In this document: piece by piece, positions 27,182-33,825 of the stretch | Position numbering within the stretch: position 1 is the first letter of the stretch | Layout: every line of letters begins with the position of its first letter | NCBI RefSeq assembly: GCF_013378445.1 | Contig: NZ_JABXYK010000006.1 | Location: 266,568-330,567 of the forward strand | DNA: 64,000 nucleotides | Source of the DNA: Mycoplana rhizolycopersici | GTDB lineage: Bacteria > Pseudomonadota > Alphaproteobacteria > Rhizobiales > Rhizobiaceae | Direction of reading: 5' to 3' | Position numbers and translations under genes: made by a program | Notes under the pieces: generated by a model | Databases searched by the model: none | The model's input: only the letters and a program-made list of their open reading frames with translations | What the model was told of the DNA's origin: nothing

Positions 27182-27859
27182 TCATAGGGCGCTCCGCAAG
27201 GCTGCAAGCGAGGTCTGGCCGAGGATCCGGTCGTCGCCGATCAGGCGGCGGGCTGCGAGCGTGAACTGTTCCTCGGCCTTGCCGGGCGGCCATGGCCTGA
27301 TCGCGCCGGTCAGCTTCGGGGTGGCGGCCTTCGGGAATTTGGTGCCGGCCGGCGGGCCGAAGAGGGCGATGGCCTCGGCGCGCTGCATGCGCGCGTCCAT
27401 GTCCTTGACCAGCTTCGCCTGCCGTTTCGTCCAGGCCTCAGGGCTCGGCAGACCAGCGGCGAAATAGATCGCCTCGTCCCATGCTGCCTTGCAGGCCGCG
27501 ATCGCATCGTGAAGGTGGGTCTCGCCGTAGAGCTCTGCGCACACGGCAGCGAAAAGGTCGGCACTGGGGCGGATCAGGTCTCCAAGCGCCCATTCGTGCG
27601 CGTCGTGCAGGAGGAAAAGCGCCGCCTCGAGGCGGGTGGCGCCCTCGTTTTCCATCGCCTGCGCGCCCATGACACAGTGCTGCGCTACAGAAAGCGCCAG
27701 GCCCGGATTGCGCCCGTTGAAACGGGCGACCTTCGAAAGAGTGTTCGCGATCTCGGCGAAATCGACGATCTGGTGATCGGGGTTGCCCAGGTCGACAATG
27801 CGGCCATCGGCCCACATCGTCTCGACCGGATTATCGACAATACGCATGGCGGCTCTCAT
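27182..27859 (-). CDS. HD-domain phosphohydrolase (YfbR-like)
   Basis: About 225 residues. HD-superfamily metal motifs are visible: VAQHCVMGA (His), LLHDAHEW (His-Asp) and a downstream Asp in GDLIRP. The N-terminal IVDNPVETMWADGRIVDLGNP is typical of phage and proteobacterial HD proteins related to 5'-deoxynucleotidase YfbR, which act on nucleotides. The start at 27859 overlaps the upstream stop as TGATG, so translation is probably coupled; an ATG four codons later (27847) is the alternative and gives a common family start. It would be controlled by the operator pair at 28142-28181. Confidence 0.78.
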   Translation of the reverse strand: MRAAMRIVDNPVETMWADGRIVDLGNPDHQIVDFAEIANTLSKVARFNGRNPGLALSVAQHCVMGAQAMENEGATRLEAALFLLHDAHEWALGDLIRPSADLFAAVCAELYGETHLHDAIAACKAAWDEAIYFAAGLPSPEAWTKRQAKLVKDMDARMQRAEAIALFGPPAGTKFPKAATPKLTGAIRPWPPGKAEEQFTLAARRLIGDDRILGQTSLAALRSAL

Positions 27860-28110
27860 CAGAACAACCATGCGCCGAGCGCGATCATGCTCGAGGACAA
27901 GATAGAACCGGCGATAATTCCGATCATGAACGCGCCGAGACCGGAGCTGACCTGTGGCGCTTCGGCGAGCGGCACGGAATACCACTCGTTGCTGGGAAGG
28001 ATGAAACCCGGCTGACGCTGACGGTCGATTATGTCAGGCGACCTACGGGATTGATTTTCGACGGGCGAAACTGCGACAGCGATGTCGGGGCGCGTGATGT
28101 AGCGGATCAT
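27859..28110 (-). CDS. Small phage membrane protein
   Basis: Unrecognised 83-residue protein. Residues about 1-57 are polar, and a single hydrophobic helix occupies the C-terminal 25 residues (AFMIGIIAGSILSSSMIALGAWLF), so it is probably a tail-anchored membrane protein. GGGGGA lies seven bases before the ATG. It is first in a two-gene unit with the HD hydrolase, behind a promoter that carries the same operator motif as the cro promoter. This suggests expression when the repressor is lost. Confidence 0.6.
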   Translation of the reverse strand: MIRYITRPDIAVAVSPVENQSRRSPDIIDRQRQPGFILPSNEWYSVPLAEAPQVSSGLGAFMIGIIAGSILSSSMIALGAWLF

Positions 28111-28140
28111 GGGAAAATCCCCCGTTAAAAAACGAGCGGA

Positions 28141-28181
28141 ATATTACCCAATATGTGTAACTTGTAAACCCCATTTTGTGT
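28141..28181 (-). promoter_or_regulatory. Promoter with two putative repressor operators (left)
   Basis: Read on the minus strand: operator-like ACACAAAATGGGGTTTA at 28181-28165, ACACATATTGGGTAATA at 28158-28142, start-to-start 23 bp. A possible -35 TTTACA (28168-28163) and -10 TAATAT (28146-28141) are overlapped by the two sites. It drives the small membrane protein and HD genes. The motif also occurs twice in the repressor-cro gap. Confidence 0.6.
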
Positions 28182-28217
28182 AGTATCGTCACTGCACGTA
28201 TTGGGGCGCCTTCTTTG

Positions 28218-28856
28218 TTAGCTTGCGCCTAGTCGTAGCCGGCCTTGCAGGCCGCCGGACTTGTTTATGCTGCTTAGTCCGCTCCCGGGCAAGACGGCGA
28301 AGATTTCCCCGATCCACTCCAGGTGCACGTTCTCAATCGGGGCGGCATTCCAGGACATTAGATTCACGCCGGAAATTCCCTTCATGATCGTCTTAATGAA
28401 TCGGCGCCCGTCCGCAGTCCGGACAGCGGCGTCCTCTCCATAGAATGCGTCTAGGGGTCGCTTTTGCTCTCGATACACAATGACAGTGGCGCCGTTCTTG
28501 TAAACGGGAAGCATTGAATCACCGCGCACGCGAAACGCCACCATTTCATCAGGCAACGGGAAGGGCACGTGGATTTGTTCGATACCTTCGGGAGGAACTT
28601 GCTCGAATTCCGGCATGATTTCCGCGCCGGCGCCGATGTAGCCCATCAGGGGAACGGTGTCTGGTGTTGAGCCTTCCAGGATGTCGGCAGGGCGAACACC
28701 AAACGCCTTCGCCAGGCGCCCAATATAGTCGGCGGTCAGGCGACGTTCTCCTCGCTCCAACTTCACATACTGGCTCTTGGAAACTCCCACCTCGTCGGCC
28801 GCTTCCTCTTGGGTCAAATTTGATTGGATGCGAAGATTCTTCAGATTGTTTCCCAT
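28218..28856 (-). CDS. LexA-like phage repressor (XRE helix-turn-helix plus S24 peptidase)
   Basis: Maintains lysogeny; 212 residues. The N-terminal helix-turn-helix (NLKNLRIQSNLTQEEAADEVGVSKSQYVKLERG, about 4-36) is followed by a self-cleavage domain with the serine site RGDSMLPVY (about 124) and the lysine site RFIKTIMKG (about 165). An Ala-Gly pair (YIGAGAE, about 77) could be the cleavage point. Such repressors are inactivated by RecA during SOS. ATG 28856 is chosen; an upstream TTG adds only three residues. It faces the small Cro-like gene across an 85-bp operator region, the standard genetic switch layout. Confidence 0.9.
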   Translation of the reverse strand: MGNNLKNLRIQSNLTQEEAADEVGVSKSQYVKLERGERRLTADYIGRLAKAFGVRPADILEGSTPDTVPLMGYIGAGAEIMPEFEQVPPEGIEQIHVPFPLPDEMVAFRVRGDSMLPVYKNGATVIVYREQKRPLDAFYGEDAAVRTADGRRFIKTIMKGISGVNLMSWNAAPIENVHLEWIGEIFAVLPGSGLSSINKSGGLQGRLRLGAS

Positions 28857-28890
28857 GACGTGCAACTTCTCAAATCAGAGCTCACGCGTC

Positions 28891-28935
28891 TCACCACATT
28901 TTGGGGTTGTCAAAGCTGCACAAAATGGGTAACTA
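28891..28935 (+). promoter_or_regulatory. Promoter with two putative repressor operators (right, cro)
   Basis: Operator-like CCACATTTTGGGGTTGT at 28894-28910 and GCACAAAATGGGTAACT at 28918-28934, 24 bp apart. A plus-strand promoter TTGTCA (28907-28912), 17-bp spacer, TAACTA (28930-28935) would start transcription at about 28942, the cro start codon itself. A minus-strand TTGACA (28913-28908) is the likely -35 of the repressor gene; its -10 is not clear. Confidence 0.65.
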
Positions 28936-28941
28936 CAGCTC

Positions 28942-29154
28942 ATGGAACTCTCGGACTACATGCGTCGGAACAGGATCAGCCCCGAGGAGATGGCACTTCT
29001 CGTGGAGGAAGTGTCCGCTTCCGCAGTTCGTAAGTGGATGTATCGCGAGCGCGTCCCTCGACCGGAACAAATGCGCCGCATTGCAGAGGTTACCAGCTTT
29101 GCGGTTCAGCCAAACGACTTTGTTCTGGGTGTCCCTTCGGAGGCTGCAGAATGA
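28942..29154 (+). CDS. Cro-like helix-turn-helix protein
   Basis: A 70-residue DNA-binding protein: SDYMRRNRISPEEMALLVEEVSASAVRKWMYRERVPRPEQMRRIAEVT reads as a Cro/YdaS-like helix-turn-helix with the recognition helix around SASAVRKWMY. Divergent from the LexA-like repressor, it is the expected antirepressor of the switch. There is no ribosome binding site, and the predicted promoter places the transcript start at or next to the ATG, so the message may be leaderless. Confidence 0.8.
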   Translation: MELSDYMRRNRISPEEMALLVEEVSASAVRKWMYRERVPRPEQMRRIAEVTSFAVQPNDFVLGVPSEAAE

Positions 29155-29270
29155 TGTGCGCCTTGTCATGCGGTCCCCCTTGATCTGATGCGTTCACCGT
29201 AACCCGCGCGTTTTCGCGGTTCACCAAAAGATTCTCCGAAAAGATTTCCTTGATTTTCAGGGAGGATGAC

Positions 29271-29723
29271 TTGCGTCCTACGAATGAACACGACCGACGG
29301 GACCTGAAGGCGGCGACCAATCGCGCGCTGAGAAAGGTGGGGGCCGCAAATTTCGCGCCTGAGACCCGCGTGCGCGAGGCGCAGCTCTCGAAATACGGCT
29401 CCCTCGGTGACGATGAGAACTTCATGCCGCTCGATGTCGTTGCCGACCTCGAACGCGTCCTCGGCGACCCGATGATTACGGCGCAACTCGCTGCCCTTTC
29501 GGGATTTCGCCTCGTGCCCGATGCATCAGGCACGCGCCCGCTGACGATGGCGCAGGTCGGCGCGGTCGCCGATACCAAGGGGAAGCTTCTTTCCGCCCTC
29601 ATCGCGGCGCTGCTGGACAATCACGTCGACCCGCACGAGCGCCGCGAATTGCTACCACTGGTGCGCAACGCGATCGCGCAGCTGCAGGATCTCGAAAAGG
29701 CCCTGATCGGCGGTGCGACGTGA
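29271..29723 (+). CDS. Phage regulatory protein, CII (CP76) type
   Basis: A 150-residue helical protein. The segments KAATNRALRKVGAANFAPETRVREAQLSKYGSL and PLDVVADLERVLGDP match the phage CII-type regulators that bind DNA and set the early programme. A TTG start at 29271 is chosen because AGGGAGG lies five bases before it; the upstream TTG at 29250 has none. The stop overlaps the next gene as GTGA. It is first in a run of short overlapping early genes (29271-31797). Confidence 0.75.
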   Translation: MRPTNEHDRRDLKAATNRALRKVGAANFAPETRVREAQLSKYGSLGDDENFMPLDVVADLERVLGDPMITAQLAALSGFRLVPDASGTRPLTMAQVGAVADTKGKLLSALIAALLDNHVDPHERRELLPLVRNAIAQLQDLEKALIGGAT

Positions 29724-30256
29724 GCGCGCGCGGGAACCTCTCGTTCAGCTGGTCCGAGGACGTTACGGCCAAGGCGCAGATTCTTTGGCGCGAAGGGCTA
29801 TCGGCGGCGGCGATCGCCACCAGGATCGGAACGTCGCGTAGCGCCGTCTGCGGTTTTGCCACGCGCAATCGCGACCGGTTTCCGCAGCGGATCAACGCCG
29901 CCGGCCAGCGGGTGACGAAGTCGAAGCCTGCGAAGACCAAGCCCGCGAAAGTAGAGACAAAGAAGCCCAAGCGTTCGGTAATGCAGCCAGCACGGCAATC
30001 CATCCGTCTTCCCTGGGCTAATCCGTTGACGGTCGCCGAACGTTCCGCGGCGAGCACGCGTGATTTGTCGCGGTATCACATCGCAGGCCTGACGCCTGTC
30101 GCCTTCGCCGACCTCGCCAACGATCAATGCCGCTTCCCGCTCGAGGCCTTCGAAACAGTCTCGGGGCCGGCCTCGCCTTGCTGCGGCGGCAGGACAGCCG
30201 AAGGGGCGAGCTACTGCGCCGCGCACTATCGCCTGATGAGGGGGCGCTCGACATGA
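29720..30256 (+). CDS. GcrA-family regulator encoded by the prophage
   Basis: A 178-residue protein of the GcrA cell-cycle regulator family. The N-terminal helix-turn-helix reads WREGLSAAAIATRIGTSRSAVCGFATR. A Lys/Pro-rich linker follows (about 66-90), then a C-terminal segment NDQCRFPLEAF...PCCGGRTAEGASYCAAHYRLM with the conserved cysteines and histidine. Host GcrA binds sigma70 RNA polymerase and acts at GANTC sites methylated by CcrM in alphaproteobacteria. A phage copy may redirect host transcription or tie phage genes to the cell cycle. A GTG start overlaps the CII-like gene by four bases. Confidence 0.85.
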   Translation: MSARGNLSFSWSEDVTAKAQILWREGLSAAAIATRIGTSRSAVCGFATRNRDRFPQRINAAGQRVTKSKPAKTKPAKVETKKPKRSVMQPARQSIRLPWANPLTVAERSAASTRDLSRYHIAGLTPVAFADLANDQCRFPLEAFETVSGPASPCCGGRTAEGASYCAAHYRLMRGRST

Positions 30257-30378
30257 AATTGATCACTCAGTGCCCTCATTGCCGAAAGCCGCTTTGCCCC
30301 GGCGAGGTTATCGAACGCTTCTGCGAGAGCTGCGCCAAGCCGATCGCTCGCCCGGTGTGCGGGGTCGCCCATGGCTGA
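30253..30378 (+). CDS. Small zinc-ribbon protein
   Basis: A 41-residue protein with two Cys pairs, CPHC and CESC, about 20 residues apart, forming a one-finger zinc ribbon. ATG overlaps the previous stop (ATGA), and GAGGGGG precedes it. Function is unknown; such mini zinc ribbons are frequent in phage early operons. Confidence 0.6.
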   Translation: MKLITQCPHCRKPLCPGEVIERFCESCAKPIARPVCGVAHG

Positions 30379-30772
30379 CATCCGGCTCTTCATCCTCACG
30401 GACAATCCGCGGGACGCTGCGCTCGACGTGCTCGGCGTTTCGACGCTGATCGATGTTCCCGATTTCGTTCGCATCGTCAGCGACCCTGCGCAGATCGCCA
30501 GGCTGCCGGACGGCGCAAGAGGCATTGGCCGCTGGTACGGCGCCCACCGGTCCATGGCGGAGCTTGCCTGGATCGACCGTCGCGCAATGGGCGGCATCTC
30601 CGGCGTTTCCTCTGCCTTTCAAGATCGCCTCAACGAATGGAAGGCCGCCCGCCGAGCCGAGGAGGCAGCGTTGCTGAGACAGATCCTCGCCGGAGAGGCA
30701 AGGGCAACTTTCGCCGTCGTCGCGCAGGCGGCCACCCCCGAAACCATCAAGCCAAGGCAGAAATGGTCATGA
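30371..30772 (+). CDS. Unrecognised early phage protein (133 aa)
   Basis: A soluble 133-residue protein, no motif recognised. The N-terminal half is mixed (LFILTDNPRDAALDVLGVSTLIDVPDFVRIV) and the C-terminal half helical and charged (QDRLNEWKAARRAEEAALLRQILAGEARATF). It overlaps both neighbours (8 bases upstream, 4 downstream), so it belongs to the coupled early operon. Confidence 0.6.
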   Translation: MADIRLFILTDNPRDAALDVLGVSTLIDVPDFVRIVSDPAQIARLPDGARGIGRWYGAHRSMAELAWIDRRAMGGISGVSSAFQDRLNEWKAARRAEEAALLRQILAGEARATFAVVAQAATPETIKPRQKWS

Positions 30773-31287
30773 CATCGATTTCGCTTTTCTCCACGACGCC
30801 GACCTCCGTCTCGCCAGAAATGTTCGAGGGCTTGCCCGCACACTCCCAAACCGAACTGGTGCTGCTGCTCTCGGAGCGCCGGGCGACGGTCGCTTCGATC
30901 GGCAAGGCTGTCGGCCTCACCGCCGGCGATGTCGTGGCGATACGCGCCCATAAGCCGCTCTATCGGCCGCCGAATCCCGATTTCGTCGCGAGCGTTGATG
31001 ACGCCGGTGGCCGTCCGAAGAAAGGGCAGATCAGCGGACCAGCGCGCCGAGTCCTGCGGCTCTTCGCAACGTCCGAAGACGGCATGCTTCAAATCGATCG
31101 CGACACCATCGCACACCGCGCCGATCTCAGCGTCGGCGCTGCCAAGGCGGCACTCGATCAGCTCCGCGAGAAGGAAATGATCGTGCTCAACAGGAAGGGC
31201 AAGGCGGGCAGCCCTGCCATATGGGCGTTGGTGGACACGGGGCGCGAGGCGCTGGCTCGGATCCTCGACGGAGACGGCCATGCGTGA
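30769..31287 (+). CDS. Winged-helix-like early phage protein
   Basis: A 172-residue protein. An N-terminal helix-turn-helix-like stretch (LVLLLSERRATVASIGKAVGLTAGDVVAIRAH) is followed by a second domain (RVLRLFAT...RDTIAHRADLSVGAAKAALDQLREKEMIVLNRKG) that has the helix-helix-wing pattern of MarR/GntR-type DNA-binding domains. It is probably a transcriptional regulator of phage genes. The ATG at 30769 overlaps the previous stop (ATGA); ATG 30763 is an alternative. Confidence 0.6.
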   Translation: MTSISLFSTTPTSVSPEMFEGLPAHSQTELVLLLSERRATVASIGKAVGLTAGDVVAIRAHKPLYRPPNPDFVASVDDAGGRPKKGQISGPARRVLRLFATSEDGMLQIDRDTIAHRADLSVGAAKAALDQLREKEMIVLNRKGKAGSPAIWALVDTGREALARILDGDGHA

Positions 31288-31585
31288 CCGTCCCCAGCGC
31301 ATCCTCCTGATCGTCGCGCCGACGATTTTCGAATGCCGTCGTGCGATCGAATCATTTGGCCTCGACCTCGGCCATCTCGATCGCATGCGTAGCGTCACGC
31401 GCGCGCATCACCTGCGCGGCTGGTCGCGGGGAACGCCCTTCATCGCCATCAACCGGGAGACCTGGTCCCGCGATCAGCAGGCATGGGACCTTGATCGGAC
31501 ACTCGACGCCTGCATCGTCGCCGGCCGCCTGCGCATCGCCAGCGAGCGCGACCTCGAGGAACTTCGCATCAGGAGTGTTGCATGA
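31280..31585 (+). CDS. Unrecognised early phage protein (101 aa)
   Basis: A 101-residue soluble protein, with an N-terminal strand RILLIVAPTIFECRRAIESFGL and a helix at the C-terminus (TLDACIVAGRLRIASERDLEELRI). No P-loop or metal motif is visible. It overlaps the previous gene by 8 bases and the next by 4. Confidence 0.55.
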   Translation: MRDRPQRILLIVAPTIFECRRAIESFGLDLGHLDRMRSVTRAHHLRGWSRGTPFIAINRETWSRDQQAWDLDRTLDACIVAGRLRIASERDLEELRIRSVA

Positions 31586-31797
31586 CCTCAAGCCTCAATC
31601 ACCGTAGGCCATCGCGGCTCCTGACGGCAAACGAAGCGGAAATCTGCCTCGAGCTTTGGGCGACGAAGCGCTTCGATACCTTTGACATCGCCCGGCTCCT
31701 TTGTGTGGGGGAGGATGCAGTCGCCCGAACGATACAGGCAGCGCGCGATATCGCCCGCCAGATGCGCGCGCATACACCGGCGCGGGGGGAGGCGTGA
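31582..31797 (+). CDS. Small helix-turn-helix early protein
   Basis: A 71-residue protein: LTANEAEICLELWATKRFDTFDIARLLCVGEDAVARTIQAARD resembles a helix-turn-helix of the kind found in phage regulators and sigma-like regions. It is coupled to the preceding gene by an ATGA overlap. It is the last plus-strand gene before two genes on the opposite strand. Confidence 0.55.
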   Translation: MTSSLNHRRPSRLLTANEAEICLELWATKRFDTFDIARLLCVGEDAVARTIQAARDIARQMRAHTPARGEA

Positions 31798-31807
31798 TGC
31801 GCGCGCG

Positions 31808-31972
31808 CTATTTCACGGTCTGGGGCGGATCCGGGTTCTCGTCAGGATTTGGCACCGGATCCTCGTCCGGGAGCCTCGGTGGATCAGGTTCCTTGATGGG
31901 CGGTGCAGGTTCGATCGGCGGTGGCACTGGCGGCGGCGGAATGTCGTCGCCGGGATTGACGGGCAAGCTCAT
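31808..31972 (-). CDS. Proline-rich small protein on the opposite strand
   Basis: A 54-residue, Pro/Asp/Glu-rich disordered protein (MSLPVNPGDDIPPPPVPPP ... PDENPDPPQTVK). Similar short Pro/Asp-rich proteins are found in many rhizobial genomes; function is unknown. GGAG lies eight bases before the ATG. The plus-strand frame over the same bases is Gly/Ser-rich and looks like its shadow. Oriented against the early operon, it may be an independently transcribed cargo (moron) gene. Confidence 0.6.
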   Translation of the reverse strand: MSLPVNPGDDIPPPPVPPPIEPAPPIKEPDPPRLPDEDPVPNPDENPDPPQTVK

Positions 31973-32027
31973 GGCAAAAACTCCTTTACAAGAGGCCAAC
32001 TCGCTCACACCCCCTGATGTTCCGAGT

Positions 32028-32282
32028 TCATTTCGCCTGCACGAAGATGCCCGCCGCCTCGCAGGCCTTGATGAACGCCGCTCGCGCAAACTCCGGCGGC
32101 TCCTTTCCGCCCAACACCTGGATGCAGGCACGCCGCGCGGTTACGTGCGCCGGTCCAGTCTCGTCGAGCGGCCAGTGCATAAGAAGGAAGTCAGCAGCCT
32201 CCAGAGCGCTGGTGATGGCCAGCAGCTTTCCCAGTTCCTCCGTCACAACGTTAACGGGGATACTCCATCTCATGGGATCCAT
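32028..32282 (-). CDS. DUF982 family protein inside the prophage
   Basis: An 84-residue protein matching DUF982: MRWSIPVNV, ITSALEAADFLLMHWP, VTARRACIQVLGG, and PEFARAAFIKACEAAGI. It is related to, but clearly different from, the chromosomal copy at 15485-15781. ATG 32282 is preceded by GAGA; ATG 32273 is an alternative. It lies upstream of the Pro-rich gene (55 bp apart, same strand), so the two probably form a small inverted cassette between the early regulators and the replication genes. Confidence 0.75.
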   Translation of the reverse strand: MDPMRWSIPVNVVTEELGKLLAITSALEAADFLLMHWPLDETGPAHVTARRACIQVLGGKEPPEFARAAFIKACEAAGIFVQAK

Positions 32283-32365
32283 GGACGTTCTCTCGCGGAT
32301 GTAAAATCGGCGTCTGGAAGACGGTCTCATCATAAAGTGTTTCCGGTAAGACCGAGGGGAAAACG

Positions 32366-32594
32366 ATGAGCGACGCCCGTTTTTCCATCATTCCGGGGTG
32401 GATCGTCACGGACCCGCGCCTGAAGCGACGCGACCTGCAGGCCTGCCTTCTCGGCCGCCAGACGAGCCGCAAGCACGGCTGGTGCCGCCGCAGTCAGGTG
32501 AAGATGGCAGAGGAGCTTTCCTGCGCGCGCGACCATGCAGGCCTCCATCGATCAGCTTGTCGAGATCGGGGGTGCCGATGAGCGTCGGGACTAA
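32366..32594 (+). pseudogene. Frameshifted, truncated helix-turn-helix replication protein
   Basis: Begins like the phage helix-turn-helix proteins that precede primases (MSDARFSIIPGWIVTDPRLK..., HGWCRRSQVKMAEELSCAR). After SCAR at about 32530 the frame runs off into HAGLHRSACRD. Shifting frame there recovers the expected continuation QASIDQLVEIG and then a stop at 32592-32594. The bases CGC-G-ACC look like CGC-NNN-ACC with two bases lost. Even if repaired the protein would be only about 76 residues, whereas I expect relatives to be much longer. A natural truncation or a sequencing error are the alternatives. Confidence 0.6.
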
Positions 32595-33825
32595 TGACAT
32601 CGACGAATTCATTGAGCGCGCGCGCCGGGTTAGCGTCGTCGAGGCGGCCACGGCTGCCGGCCTGAAACTGACGCGCAAGGGCTATGCTGGCCCTTGCCCG
32701 GCCTGTGGTGGCAAGGATCGATTTTCGGTCAATCCCGCCTTGCCGGCATGGAATTGCCGAGGTGCCATCGGCGGTCGCGACGGTATCGGGCTGATGGCCC
32801 ATGTACTGGAACTCGACACTCGCTACCGGACTGGCTTCCTCGAAGCGTGTGCGGCGGTACTGGGGGAAGCCATCCCGCAAGGTGGCGAGCGCGAAAGCGA
32901 CGAGGATCGGGCGGCGCGCCTTGCCCGTCTCGCTGAGCGCCGTCGAAAGAGCGAGGAAGACGCGGAGAAACAGGCCGCCGACCAGAACAGCTTTCGCGAA
33001 CGCGAGATGAAGAAAGCGAGGGGCATTTTCTTCAATGCTGGCGATGCGGCCGAAACCGAAGCTGCGCGCTATCTCTTCCTCCGAACCGGCTTCGAAATGC
33101 CCACGGGCGTTTTCGAGAACATCAGGTTCGACCGGAATCACAGCTTCTGGCACGGGCAGGACGAATTCGGCCGCCCTGTCTCGCCATTCTCCGGGCCGGC
33201 GATGATTGCGCCCTTTGTCGATCTTGCGGGCCATGTCACCGGCTGCCACGAAACATGGATCGATGTTGAGCGCGGCCCGAAGTTCCGGCCTGATCTCGGC
33301 GTTGATAACAAGGGCCTGCCTCTGCCGACAAAGAAGATGCGCGGCACCAAGAAGGGATCGCTCATTCCGCTTCTAGGCGAGATGACGGCACTGCGCTGGC
33401 TGGGCGGCGAGGGTATTGAAACGGTTCTGGCGGTTGCCGGCGCCGAAGGCTTTCGGGCGGACACCTTCTATTTCGCCACCGGCGACCTCGGTAACCTCGC
33501 CGGGCCTGCTGACCAGCGCTCCGCCTTCAGCCATCCGACGCTGAAAAAGACGGATGCGAAGGACGTGCTGAAACCGGTGCGCGTGCAAGGGCCGATCCCG
33601 AAGCCGGATCAGGCGCCCGACGATGCCGTCCAGATCGCCGATCACGTCACGACGCTCGTGCTGCTCGCCGATGGCGACAGCGAGTTCGTTATGACCGCCG
33701 CCGCCATGGCCAGAGCCGAGGCCCGGCTCGCCCGCGCGACGCGGACAATCGATATCTGGTGGCCGCCCGAAGGCGACGACTTTGCGAGCGCCATCGTCCA
33801 TGCCATGCAAGAGGAGCCTGCCTAA
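32578..33825 (+). CDS. Phage DNA primase (zinc finger plus Toprim)
   Basis: A 415-residue primase. The N-terminal CHC2-type zinc finger reads CPACGGKDRFSVNP...WNCRGAIGGRDGIGLM (about 40-75). A charged helical linker spans about 105-155. The Toprim catalytic domain is seen in GIETVLAVAGAEGF and LLADGDSEF (acidic residues about 285-370). It makes RNA primers for phage replication with the helicase encoded next. The ATG at 32578 has GGGGGT before it and overlaps the remnant helix-turn-helix gene. Confidence 0.85.
   Translation: MSVGTNDIDEFIERARRVSVVEAATAAGLKLTRKGYAGPCPACGGKDRFSVNPALPAWNCRGAIGGRDGIGLMAHVLELDTRYRTGFLEACAAVLGEAIPQGGERESDEDRAARLARLAERRRKSEEDAEKQAADQNSFREREMKKARGIFFNAGDAAETEAARYLFLRTGFEMPTGVFENIRFDRNHSFWHGQDEFGRPVSPFSGPAMIAPFVDLAGHVTGCHETWIDVERGPKFRPDLGVDNKGLPLPTKKMRGTKKGSLIPLLGEMTALRWLGGEGIETVLAVAGAEGFRADTFYFATGDLGNLAGPADQRSAFSHPTLKKTDAKDVLKPVRVQGPIPKPDQAPDDAVQIADHVTTLVLLADGDSEFVMTAAAMARAEARLARATRTIDIWWPPEGDDFASAIVHAMQEEPA

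Noticed and set aside
31797..32369. Plus-strand Gly/Ser-rich frame opposite the Pro-rich and DUF982 genes
   Set aside because: The minus strand has two genes with good ribosome binding sites and one recognisable family; the plus frame is low-complexity.
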